DNA from: Siniperca chuatsi | Taxonomy: Eukaryota > Chordata > Actinopteri > Centrarchiformes > Sinipercidae | Direction of reading: 5' to 3' | DNA: 64,000 nucleotides | Assembly: GCF_020085105.1 (NCBI RefSeq) | Contig: NC_058043.1 | Coordinates: forward strand, 17,660,167 to 17,724,166 | Part shown: positions 25,266 through 36,840 of the stretch, piece after piece | How the letters are laid out: each line of letters starts with the position of its first letter | Position numbering within the stretch: the first letter of the stretch is position 1 | Made by a program: the position numbers and the translations under genes | The notes under the pieces: generated by a model | Databases searched by the model: none | What the model saw: the letters and a program-made list of their open reading frames with translations, nothing else | Told to the model about the DNA's origin: nothing

Positions 25266-28200
25266 TCAGTCCATTTCAACTGTAACAGGGAGTCCTATTT
25301 CAACATCCCTCGACTCTGAGTTCTGCAGTTCTCTGCGAATCTCTGCAGAGATCTGAGGGTGCGTTTGTGTCTTGAGCAGCTCCAGCAGTGACGTCTTCTG
25401 TTCGGAGGCCAGGTCAGCCTTGTAGCGCTGAGCCAGAGTGAGTAAACTCTGATGCCACAGAACAGGAAGCACGCGTTTTTCACTGCGGAAGGACAGGAAG
25501 TGAGCCACCAAGGCATCTAGGACACGGAAAGGCAGGGCGTATTTCTTGTCAAGCAAGAGACGCAGGAAAATGCTGTTGGCGCCGTTGTACTCCATCTCTG
25601 CCAACTTAAGCATTGCAGCGCTGAAAGACAAGAAAGATTGTGCGTGTTACACCATATTGACCTTAACTTGCCAACACCACACAATATAAGACCTTCAAGG
25701 ACAACTGGCTGAATCCTCCACGTAACGATGAGATGCTGACATCTGTCTGCTGGTGTGTGTCAGTGAAAGGAAACCTTACCTGGAATGGAGCACGGGGATT
25801 GAGCACTTAGTGAGTATGCTTCCGATGATGATGGCTTCCCTGAGAGTACACGTCCCAGATTCACACAGTGGAATCAGTATACCTGTGTGACAGACGAGGC
25901 ACAAAATATTAAAATATTGCACTTCCATAAGGTGGGGAACCTGCGAGAGACGGGGGGGGGGGGTCAGACTTGATGCAGCAGAGGCCGTGACAAACCTGAC
26001 TTTTACTCCCCTTACTGGGGACTACACTGGGTAAAGCTCCAAACACACTGGATCCCACACGTCCAATGATGCAGGTCAACAGCATCTTCCATTATGCCAT
26101 GTTCACATCATATTGGATGGATGGTAGAGATGGGAAAAATTCCCATGTTTACGACCTGGGTGCATGATTAATAGTCTTGGCCGTGCGAGAGTTAAAAATA
26201 CTGTGCATTCACAATATAACACTGCATCCATTAAATGTCGGTTTAATTACCTTGACAACAGACTGACTGACGTGAAGCATCCATGTTTGTTTGGCTTTCA
26301 GGTACTTATGTATTATTATTCACCAAGTAGGATATATTGAAGTTTCCCAGTCGTACTTAGGACTTGGACGCTTTTTACAACTCAAATATGAAACTGACTA
26401 ACATTTAAAATCGGCAGACTGCCCCTTTAATATAAACCTTTACAGGTACTTAATTCACATACCAACTGCTTTTCTGCTTACAATAAGTTGAGACACAGTT
26501 GAGACTCATACTTACGGCAATGCCTGTAGAATTTGTTTAACTGAAACAGGCTAATTTTGATTTAACTGACAAAAGTTTAACATCTTGCATTCAGCTAAAA
26601 AAAAATAAAAAATGTAAATAAAAGTTTACAAGCTACTGCACTAACCAGAGTGTAATTCCAGATCTGACATTATAATGCACACTGCATATTACACTTATTA
26701 ATTAGCCAAGGTTTAATTCTGTGCTTTGTTATGTTTGTTCACATGATAATATTTTCCATTATGATTTAGTTTATTTTGAAAAGCTGATATAAAAACACAT
26801 TTTCAGAGCCTTCAGGTGCATTGATCACATGGAAAAACATAAAATTACTTCAACAATTTCATTAATCAAGTGTTTAATTTCCAGCAAATTAAATGAACCC
26901 CAATAATGGAAGAATTGATGTAAAATGCCAATTGCTAGCGGTCAATTAGCGCTCTCATTCATACTGTATGTGGTATACAGTAGTGTATTTGTGAGCAACA
27001 CTGCCACTTAGTGGTGTTGTCTCGTACTGGTGGTTTTCAAAATATAGGTCACTGGGATATTTGGGGAAAATAGTCCCATCAAACTGGGACAGTGTGTGAA
27101 CACACAGAACTGACAGGATTAAAGAAAGGAAAAATTCCTCAACAATCATTGGCCAAAACGAATTCTAGATATATGAAGGATGATTTGACCCAATTAAAAT
27201 GTGAGTGTGTTAATTACGGTACTTCCAGAACTAATGGGGTTTTATTTACCCTGCGGACACCAACTAATCCTCTCTCTGTGTCCTCAGAATAAAATTTAGT
27301 GCTGAAATTAGAAATGTGACACGTCCCAGAAAGCTTATATTTTCTTCTTTGCAGCAAGCTGTCAAATCCTCTTTTTCATTCACTTCACCTACTGTTCATT
27401 TTCAAGGGTCATGTGTGGCTGGAGCTCAGCCCAGCGCTCCCTGGATGTATTAAACAATAACTAGCAATGCCTAACATGGTGGCCACTGTTCACAGGTCTG
27501 TGAGGCATATGAGGAACTATTTTACTTTTGTAGAAAAGGTTTCAGTCGTAGTCATCTGGACACTGTTTTCAGAATCAAGACGTTTCGGCTCCCATCCGGA
27601 AGTCATTCTCAATTTTCTACGATAGAACACTCCTGGACGAATGAGGGACTACACCGTCTTATTTTACTTTTAACACTATTTTGATTTTACTCTCAGCCTG
27701 CCCTCTGCTACATCATAGAAGAGATTGGACATTATTTAACATTTAACTTTGGGAACCACTGATAATTTAGGATTTTGATAACAGCCAGAGGAGTGTCAGT
27801 TAAAAAAAAAAAAATTAAACAAAATTGCATTAGAGGACTGTAACTACCACTGAGAGTTGTCAACACAGCTGTTGATGAAGAACCTATCTGGACATGATCA
27901 GAATTTGCACCCTGGCTGAGATGCTAAAACCAGGTTACATAACAAAGAGAGTCAGGGTCAGAGAAACATTAGCACCCAGCAGTGATGCTGAACGGGGCCT
28001 GAAACTTTGAACCAGAGGGGACAGCAAAACACTGCTTTCTAGCCTGGTGTTAAATTACTCTTTAACAGATATGAGATTAATATCAGGCTGCAACGATTAC
28101 ATTCATTAACGATTAATCTGCCGATTACTTTCTCGATTCATTCATTAATCGTTCGGTCTATAAAACATCAAGAAACTGTGAAAAGTGTCCATTACAATGT

Positions 28201-31200
28201 CTTAGAGCTCACGGTGATCTCATCAAATATGTTGTTTTATTCAAATCAACAGTCCAAAACCCAAAGATATTCAGTTTATTATAATGTAGGAGAAAGAACA
28301 GCAGCAAATTGGTTTTAGAAGCTGGAGCCTAAAAAATTGGGACAATTTTGCTTGAAAAATGACAAACGATAAATAAATTGATAAAATAGTTGTCGATAAA
28401 TTTTCTGTTGATCGACTAATCAATTAATTGACTTAGACGCATCTCTAATATCAATCTTCTCACTCTTAATAAAGAAAGCTAAATATCCTTTAAAATGGTT
28501 TAACTTCCTGGCTCACCTTTAAACCATGCTCCTGGTTTGAACAAGGCCTTCTTCAGAGCACTGTAGAGGTGAAAGTTGAGTCGCTTGTACTCTGCGATAT
28601 CATCCCGTACTCGGGGCAGCAGCACCAAGTTGTAAAACCTCTGGGCCATTCGCTCTTTCAGATTGGATGAAAAAATTCTATGACAAAAGCATGGGGGGAT
28701 ACTTAATTGTACCATAGAAATACCTGCAGTAAACATGATAAGTGTAAAGCCATACCCAAACCAGCTGGGGACTCACCTTGTTGCTTGGTACATGGCAGCT
28801 GCAGTCCAGGTCTCAGGCTCAGTCAAATACAGAACCTGCTCCCAGTTGGAAAGTGCTGGGATTATTTTAAAAGCCTTTGGCAATTTACCGCTGCGATATT
28901 TTGACAGAACCTGAAGCAAGAGAACAGAAAGGACAACTATCAATGAACGGCTCTCTAGGAGATCTTCACGTTTACAGTCAGGCACTAAACGGACACTTGC
29001 TTCAGAAGTTTAGGTACTCCAGAGCACCTCTTGATGAGACTTCTTCACGAGACAGTTTGTGTGTTCATTGATTTGTGAAAAACACTTCCACCAATGAACA
29101 GTACTCGGGGTAATATTGGCACACTAACACTACGAACACTGGTACACATTGTGTCATGCAGAGACCTAAGCCCTACAGAAATTGCAGTTTGCACTTTTAC
29201 CCCTTGGACGTTTTTATGTTGGATTGTCTTACAACAATGTATCAAAGTTGATTTTATGTGGCTTATGACATGTTATATACTGACACACCAAAAGTTGGAC
29301 CTCCCAGACACAGTTGTGTTTATAGTACACACAGGTGATCTTCCTTTTTTAACCGTTATTTATTCAGGAAAGTTTCACTGAGAGTCCAGCTCTCTTCTGC
29401 AGGAACGCCCCACAGCACACTCACACAGTAACACACATTCAAACCTGGAAGCTCCTCTGAAGTAGTTTAGGGCTTTGCTCAAGGGCACCTCAGTAGTGGC
29501 AAGCGGTAAGGGCAAGCGCTGCTTTTTCCATTTTCCCCGCCCAGATTTAGGTCCCCACCCTAAAAACCAATTGGCTGCTATATTTGTAAGTAATTTAGAC
29601 AACTTTGTAGAGATCTGTTTTCACTTTGACATTAAAGGGTCTTTTTCCTGTCGTCAAAAAAAAAGCCACATCAAGTCCCATTTGATTCAATGTTGTAAGA
29701 CAATAAAACTTCGAAGCGGGTCAATGCTTTTTATAGACACCGTTCCAGGCAGGTTGGTGAAGATAGATCACATGTATCACATGAGCCAGCTACACATGGG
29801 ACCAAATTAAAGGAAAAACCACGATAAAGTGCCTTAAGGTTTTTGGCCACAAGTCTCTGAAAGTCTACTGGAGGGACGAGCACCATTCATTAAAAAAAAT
29901 ATTCCCTCATTTGGTGTTTTTATGATGGTGTTGGATGTTGCTGTCTTAACTTGTTGGTCCAAAATCTCTTACAGGTCAAGATTCACATAATTTTCATACT
30001 TATCCAAACATCCAGTGACTACTTGCTCCCTGTTGCTTCTTTTATCACCTGTCTGTACATACTGTAGGTCGGTGTGTTGTCCACTCAAAGACAACTGAGG
30101 TAACTCACCTTATTGACACCTCTGTACACTTCTATTATCCTCGGGTCCAGCTGGGGCATTGGACACCCTGACACCTCTGACATGACTGTGCCTACCTCAG
30201 TCTGCTTCTCTGTAATCTTCTCCATTATAATATCAGCTAAGGTCCGTCTACAGAGAACACAAAGAGAAAACACAGCTGAGCAGTTAAAGCAGACATTGAG
30301 CTCATGGCGTGTGTCCTTCAAGTTCAGTCTCTACGGCTGGTTTCAAGATAAAGTCGGGATTATGTTGCATCTTGCCTCATTGGAGGGTTTTTATTCATGA
30401 ACATCTCAATGGCCTTCTCGTCGTCAGGGTCGACGACGACTTCAGTGTCACACTCGACATCGCCGTCACCAGCCCCTGCTGCTCCCAGCGCTGGCCACTC
30501 CTCATCCGAGTCTGCATCCTGAGCGTCAGACCCTAAAATTTGATCACAAGATAATGACGGTCCTTTAGACAGTCACACTTGCACTGTACTGTTTAACATA
30601 CACACTTCATAGACAAGTGATGTTCCTTGATTGAGCCAATGAAGGAGCTTTACGCTATCAAACATATTCATCATGTACACTTAAGTGGATTTGTGTGATG
30701 TGTCAAGGTTTGTGTCAAACCACTGTCAAATATTCCTGATTTATTACTTTTCTGTCAGAAAATCAAGTTCTCTTCACCAATTCCATGTAATATAATCTCC
30801 AGTAAGCACTGTATAATTACTGTTTAACATTTAAAACTACCAACCACTCACAAGAGTGTGAACTTTCCCATTAACTAAATCCTCAATAAGTGTGCTTATA
30901 TGGACACTTATTGTGTCACACGAGACTCTATTCAAATATATGTCAGTTTTAGTGCATTTCATGTAAAACACAAGACATTTTCAATAATGTGGCTGCAGTT
31001 CATATTGATGAGGACAGACCTCCAACACTGCCGAGAACAGTGACTGGTGTTTTCTTCTTCTCTGGTGGCAGTCCATATTCGGTCTGAAGCTCCTCTTGCT
31101 GAATTCGGGCTTGCTGTAAGATCTTCCGCGACAGACGCTCGTCTACGTACTTGTCTTCGTTTTCTGTCCGGCTGTCTCTGATCTTCACCCGGCCTCGGGC

Positions 31201-31296
31201 TCGGACCGTGTCCGCCTGCAGGATCTGGTCAGCCAGCGCCACCGCTCCTCCGCTCTTCTCTCCTCCTCCACCTTTGGATTTTTTCACTTTCGGCAT
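25266..31296 (-). CDS. bysl: Bystin, 40S ribosome assembly factor
   Basis: Seven minus-strand exons, 31020-31296, 30376-30532, 30109-30247, 28777-28910, 28517-28677, 25780-25882 and 25266-25620, join in phase to 441 aa (human 437). Bystin is the vertebrate homologue of yeast Enp1, needed for pre-40S maturation in the nucleolus and cytoplasm. The acidic N-terminal third ([29 protein letters not shown]) leads into the conserved bystin domain. That domain includes [58 protein letters not shown] and [18 protein letters not shown]. The start is MPKVKKSK at 31294-31296, as in the family; an in-frame upstream ATG at 31354-31356 is less likely. Intron 2 has a GC donor (ATGAG|GCAAGA). Head-to-head with med20. 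Confidence 0.97.
27534..27662. repeat. Terminal fragment of a dispersed element, possibly Penelope-like
   Basis: Contains GACGTTTCGGCTCCCATCCG followed by GAAGTCATTCTCAATTTTC. This phrase recurs in fish genomes near the ends of Penelope-like retroelements. No ORF is present. Class assignment is from memory and weak. Confidence 0.3.
28085..28448. repeat. 'ATCGATTAATC' family MITE, near full length
   Basis: Begins GGCTGCAACGATTAC, contains CGATTAATCTGCCGATTA and AAAGATATTCAGTTTAT, and ends in TCGACTAATCAATTAATTGA. This is the longest of three copies in the window. The left end is well preserved and the right end eroded. It lies in bysl intron 5. Confidence 0.65.
29390..29560. repeat. Dispersed repeat fragment in bysl intron 3
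   Basis: Contains GCTCAAGGGCACCTCAGTAG and nearby phrases that recur in many teleost genomes. The boundaries are approximate and the class is unknown. The two ORFs here have no motif. Confidence 0.35.
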
Positions 31297-31679
31297 CACT
31301 GCAGTTTGACAGAAGATGTAGCTACAATCTTGGTGTTTTCTGTTGGCATGTGCCACCTAAAGTATAGAATTAACAAGTACTGTAAACAGTCGCTTGCTCA
31401 ACACGTGCCGACGTCCATCACAGGGGGAAGTGACGTAATTTACGTAACATCGAAACGTCTTTAACCTAGCAAGAATGTAGAGCAATGTTAGCTGTTTTTG
31501 TTGGCATTAAACTGTTTTATTGTCGACGCTCTGTTAATATCTAGCATCATGAATTGTCAAGAAGGACTCTTGGCTGTTTAAAATGTTAAATACTCTGATT
31601 TAACTTCACCGGAAGACTCACGTTTCACCCGGAAGTGTTTAACCGAAAGTCAAGAAAACAATTGTGAGGCAAAACATCA
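31297..31679. promoter_or_regulatory. Bidirectional bysl/med20 promoter interval
   Basis: Only 383 bp separate the two divergent start codons, so both promoters and both 5' UTRs must lie here unless an untranslated exon is further away. Paired CCGGAAG sites (about 31610-31616 and 31629-31635) match the ETS core. That core is frequent in TATA-less bidirectional housekeeping promoters. No TATA box is seen. Confidence 0.6.
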
Positions 31680-33631
31680 ATGGGGGTCACTTGGTGAGAT
31701 GATTACTTTAAGATTTTTAGCTTTATTTTAAAAATTAACAATATTCGGAGCACTATTTCTTTAATTTGCATATAGCTTCATCTTCAGCAACTCGCCTTAA
31801 CCTACGCACATATATTTTTGTCACTTGGCAGCGCTGCATCGCTCAGTTTCACTCACACGAAGCTCAACTAAAAAAAGCAGATGCTATTTGGCTTCTCAGT
31901 CCTTCCCGACAGATTACGCCGATGTTTTCTAACACGATGTGGTGCTTTGTCTGTCCTGCAGTGTGTGCCAAGTGCCTGTGGCAGAGGGGAAGAGTGTGCA
32001 GCAGACAGTTGATATCCTGCACAAGAAACTGGAGCAGCTGGGTGCTGTGAAGCAGGGCAGCTTCTGTGTAGACTGTGAGACATACCATGCAACAGGAAAT
32101 GTCAGCGGTAATACTTTTTCTTTGAGCATCAGATTTAATCTGATTGTTCTGACAGACTGTAAATCTTTACATCACAGTAGCATTACTCTCACCCTCATCG
32201 TACTTAGGAGGGATAGGAGATATTCCTGCGAGTTAGTATTGCGCTTCCATAAAGTTGGGCGACATATAAGATACAGATTTTTAAAAGAATGGCCATAGTC
32301 CAAGATATCCTGACTTTTAGGCCATGATATTGCTCCAAAATCCCTGAATCCTACATTTCCCACAATGCAACTCAATAGCGACATTCTTTAGACCCTGATC
32401 AAGTCCACGTTCTTAATTTTTAAAGTTTTTGCTGCAAAATTTGAAGTCTCAAGCCCAAGCCGAGGGGACCCTGGATGTCACCAGGGTAATTTTATCTTTA
32501 GAAAGCCCCCTCCAGAGACACAGAAGATGTTTTACATATGTTTTCACAGGTTACTCCTCGGGACAAGTTAACTGGTCTTCATGTTTTAAATAGATGAAGT
32601 GCTATCATCAGTACAACCATTAAATTATAACCCCTTAAACACTAAGATCCTGCATCTAAGTGACAACATATATGTGTAAGAAAATAATGGTTTTTCACTG
32701 TCTTATAGTATTAGTATATAGTATTGTTGTAACAAGTATTTACATGAACTTGGGCAACTCCATAGATGGCTATATACTCTATTATGCTGCTGGCTACTAT
32801 GAACTATAATAGTTTATTGTATTTTAATAGTTTCTGGTATTGTTGCATGAAAAGTCTTAATCTGTAAGTAACTACACATACTAAGGCCACCAGATAAATG
32901 TAATGAAATAAAAACTACAATGTTACAAGTGTTTCTCAGTGTTTTGATTCATTTTGTGAAAAGAAAAAAAATGAGAGTTTAATGAAATGTTCAGCACCGA
33001 TACTTAGTACAGTGCTTAGAGTGAAAACGCCTTTACTTGACACCTCTGACAGTCAGTCTTGCCTTTCTGTTACAGGTCAGCCCTCCAAACTCTTATACGT
33101 GATGCACAACTCGGAGACTCCCCTCAGTTGCCTGGCTCTGTTTGAAGGCGGACCCTGCCTGGTAGCCGACGCAAACTTTGACGTTCTCATGGTGAAGCTA
33201 AAAAGTCACTTCCAAAATGCCAAGGGGCACAAGGTGGAGTGTCGTGGTTCTCGATACCGCTACTGTGACTTCTTGATAAAAGTTGGTACTGTGACAATGA
33301 GCTCCAGCGCCAGAGGAATATCAGTAGAGGTATGTAGTTAAATGAATATTAGTGAGAGTGGAAACATTTTCCCACTGTGACTGCATTAACTCTTGATGTG
33401 TTTCCTCAGGTGGAGTACTGTCCCTGCGTCGTTCCAGGGGACTGCTGGAATCTCACGAAGGAGTTCATGCAGTCCTTTCTTGGCTCCAGCGTCCCCGAAC
33501 TGCCGTCTGTGTTTGCTGCCAAGCCTGAAGGACTCTTCGCACCAGCAGACTGCGTTGACACCATGACTCAGTACCTGGAGTTGTTCAACAAACTTCGTAA
33601 ACTGCAAATCCCAGGAAGTAACGTGCGTTGA
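31680..33631 (+). CDS. med20: Mediator complex subunit 20
   Basis: Four exons, 31680-31693, 31962-32107, 33076-33329 and 33410-33631, close in phase to 211 aa (human 212). The first exon encodes only MGVT plus two bases of a cysteine codon. The full start then reads [20 protein letters not shown], nearly identical to the known family start. Further conserved blocks are [68 protein letters not shown] and [16 protein letters not shown]20 is part of the Mediator head module (Med8-Med18-Med20) and links transcription factors to RNA polymerase II in the nucleus. It is divergent from bysl, and a poly(A) signal lies at 34064-34069. Very confident. Confidence 0.97.
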
Positions 33632-34063
33632 GTTGTCAGTGGCAATGGAGAGATCTATTTTTTTATGTTTGTACTGATGTTGCTTTAATTCTGGTCCTGT
33701 GAATCAGCACGGTAAGCAGGCATTTTTGAAAGCCTAGGGTTTTTTATTTCCATTTCTGGAGCCTCAACATTGCATTACACCTTCCTATTTGATGAAAGCA
33801 TATTGTATTAAAAGAGCCCTGGTGGAGAACAGTCGCTATAATCTCTGTGTTTCTGATCGTTTCTACTGCGATGATCATTTTATAATCATACACGCATACT
33901 TAAAATGTCCTCTTGGTGGGGTTGTAACCTTCTCTAGAGATGTTGCAGCAGGCACATTTTTAGCTGAGAGCAAAAATTACACATAATTGATAGTTTTTCT
34001 ATTGGTTTATCTTATTAGATTTCCTGTGATGGGTGGTGGCTAAAGGCTTATGTTTAATTAGTT

Positions 34064-34069
34064 AATAAA
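34064..34069 (+). terminator. Candidate med20 poly(A) signal
   Basis: AATAAA in GTTAATAAAGTTTTT, 433 bp after the stop codon. It is the first clear signal. Confidence 0.55.
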
Positions 34070-34454
34070 GTTTTTAACAGGAAAAATCTTACACACAAGG
34101 AAGCATCTGTGCAGAGAGCTGAGGACTCAGTTCACTGATTGTCTATATTCACTAGACTTTTTCATGGTATAGATTTTGACTTATAGCAATTAAATACAGC
34201 TAACGTGAATGAGATCTCTGTTCAATTTAAATGTAACTTTAATCCATACTAGTAATCAGCATGCACAATAAATACCACAGCAGACATTTTTACTGGTCAG
34301 AGCAGGAAAACCACAGGTGTTGTAATAACACGTGTCCCAGTAAACCATGGCAACAGCTAAAGGGAATTCAGCCATCATTCATTTTATTATTTACACTTGT
34401 GCTTTTCCTACTGTCACAAATCAAAATGTCTTCCATGAAAGAAAATAAGATCAG

Positions 34455-35110
34455 AAACGTTTATTGATCCCTGGGAAATTCGGTTGTTGCAGCAGTACAA
34501 GGACAGCAATAAGTGCAGATAAATAGAGAAAGTAAAAAGAACTAAATAATAAGAGGTATATAAAACTAAAATTAGAAGACAAAACAGAAACTAGCATTTG
34601 GACACAAAATTACAAGGTAAAGTGACAGTGGTGTGATTAATAGCAGCAGAGTCGGCAAGTCTACAGTGTACACCAGACTAGTATATGATATGATTAAAGT
34701 AATCAGTGTTTGTCTGTAGAGATATAATAGAAATGTAGAATATAGTGCTAAAGTCAGTGTAACATATTACCATAATATAGTATAATAAATTCGTAAGATG
34801 CCAGTCAAGCCCAGTCTGCGCAGGCCCAGAAGATGTCTAATCAGGATGGGTCATATTCGATTTCAATTCAAATCAATTTTATTTATATAGCCCCAATTCA
34901 TAACAGAAGTTATCTCATTGCTTTTCCCATAGAGCAGGTCTAGACCGTACTCTTTATAATATTATTTACAGACACAACAAATCCCACCATTAGCAAGCAC
35001 TTGGCGACAGCGGCAAGAAAAAACTTCCTTTCAGAGGCAGAAACCTCGTGCAGAACCAGACTCAGGGTGGGCGGCCATCGGCCATCAGAGGGAGAGAGAG
35101 AGATGTGCAG
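34455..35110. repeat. Two adjacent dispersed repeats
   Basis: The first part, about 34455-34830, starts near TTTATTGATCCCTGGGAAAT and runs through GTTGCAGCAGTAC. The second, about 34858-35110, reads CAATTCAAATCAATTTTATT, then AGAGCAGGTCTAGACCGTAC and AAGCACTTGGCGACAG, a phrase very common in teleosts. Both are familiar interspersed sequences but I cannot assign them to LINE, SINE or DNA classes. The ORF at 35001-35246 falls in the second and just after it. Confidence 0.45.
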
Positions 35111-36150
35111 GGTCTTTAAATGCTCTTGTGCTGCTCACCGTGTCGTGGTGGGGAAGCTTGTGTGTCTCCGAGACCCTTGGGCGCTATATACCGACCGGGA
35201 CCTGGCCGCCAGCAGGTTCAACCAAGTCGGACAGGTACGAAGGTAGAGGCCAAACAAAAATCAGCACCTGGTCCTCCACCCCGTAAAAACTCCATCATGT
35301 TAGGGAAACTACGACGAACACCGCTACCACGGACCTTTAGGTCTCGACGGAGGCAGACCGTCGAAACCTTTTGTCCCACCAGGGACTGCTTTTATTTTAA
35401 TGCATCGATAATAATTATCTACTAATGTAGCCTAATATATACATCTCAGAAAGGGGTCATTCTGCATAATGAATACTTTTGAGGACTTTTACTTGTAACA
35501 GAGTATGTTTACATTGTGTTATTGTGCTACTTCAACTGAAGTAAAGGGTCTGAATACTTCTTCCGTGTTTGACAGGTCAAAATGTCCACTGTGATGAAGG
35601 TCTATTTGACGGAGCCTGAGATTTGCAGTGAAGAAAGTATGAATTAATTAATGGCGGAAAAGCTGGCAGAAACTTCCGTGGTGCTTCTACAAAGTACTGA
35701 ATAATAGGGTCTGAAAGTTTATATACACATTTTTAAAATTGTGTTTCAGTTTTCTAACGGTGTCAGGATGGGGTATTAAAATGAATCAGTTAGAAAAACT
35801 ATAACACAATAAACTGTGGGAATGGTGATAGTCTGAAAACTTTCCATACCCAGCGCATATTTGTTTTACAAACAGCAGCCTTGTGCTGGATTACTACTTG
35901 GCACCAGTTTCACGCTGTGTTATCTTGAATCGCAATCATTTGCAGTGATAGAGGCCCCCAAGTCTAGATTTAGAAACAAGTCCCTTCCACATGACAGCTT
36001 CAACACCAGATTCAGATAATACTGTGCCTAAAAGCTACACATCCCCAAATGCATTTGATCAGATTACCACAAACCAGCAGACACTTGGCGAACATGGGGC
36101 TTTCGGGGACACTGGGGTCAGTTGTGCTCTTTGCCCGGTTTGCAGTCTAG
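35111..36150. other. med20-usp49 intergenic, repeat-derived part
   Basis: The GC-richer block at 35110-35390 looks repeat-derived, with no identifiable domain. It is followed by a truncated CAGTGGTGG-type MITE fragment at about 35430-35562 that ends GAATACTTCTTCC. The rest is unremarkable. Confidence 0.35.
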
Positions 36151-36840
36151 CCTCGGCTATTGTTCCATGTGGCCTCGGTGGGTGGACGGACGGACGGTCC
36201 ATCCTGCTGCCTGTTGTTCCGCCATTCCGCCAATGAGAGCCCGGCTGCCGCTCGGTCCCAGTCCAATGAGAGCAGCGGGGTCTGGGCTCGGATCGAGAGT
36301 TGGGTTGTTCAATCTGTGAGGAGGACAACAACCAGCTCTGAGTGTACCGGATGGATGGATGTTGGCGATGGTAACGTTACCCAGATTTTCCATTATCAGA
36401 TGTTACAAATGTAGTAACGAACACAGATAAGGCCCGGCATTAGTGTACACTCCATTAACCGGCTTTCTGTGATGAAAGTCACCAGGGAGTCTTTAAACGA
36501 TTAACGGCGCAGTTCGCTAGCGAGCTAAGCCGTATAACGTTAGTTAGTTAACGTTAGCGACCAACACCAACCGTTAGGTTAACTTCGATTGTCCTCAGCA
36601 AACGTGTTAGCCATGTAGCTAACGCTAGCTACTGTGGCAGGCTAATAACATAAATGTTAGCTACTTGGTGCCAAGCGAATTGTCTGTGTTTCACAAAGTA
36701 CATTATTGGTTAAGACAGCATAAGGCTAGGCAACGCTAATCCTGTGCAGAGCTGCTGTAGCTAGCGGTTAGCGGCGCTAGCTAACTTATTGCTTGCAGGG
36801 CTGCCTCAGACCAACAAAGTTGTTGGATGTTCCTGGAGAG
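36151..36840 (+). promoter_or_regulatory. Probable usp49 promoter and first untranslated exon
   Basis: A CpG-enriched block with GGACGGACGGACGG (36183-36197). It holds the densest group of TAACGTTAG motifs in the window (36535-36543 and 36549-36558, plus GCTAACGCTAGCT near 36618-36630). A possible donor GCGATG|GTAACG lies at 36370/36371. No other gene starts nearby on the plus strand before usp49. Confidence 0.4.

Larger units (their letters stand above)
25883..28516 (-). other. bysl intron 5 with repeats
   Basis: A 2.6-kb intron. It contains a poly-G run near 25952-25964, a copy of the CATTGTGGGA-type repeat near 25995-26095, a repeat end at 27534-27662 and a MITE at 28085-28448. No other gene was seen. 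Confidence 0.6.

Noticed and set aside
36059-36414. Overlapping ORFs on both strands near 36.1-36.4 kb
   Set aside because: They lie in a CpG-rich promoter-like block with no domain and appear in several frames at once, as GC-rich DNA does.
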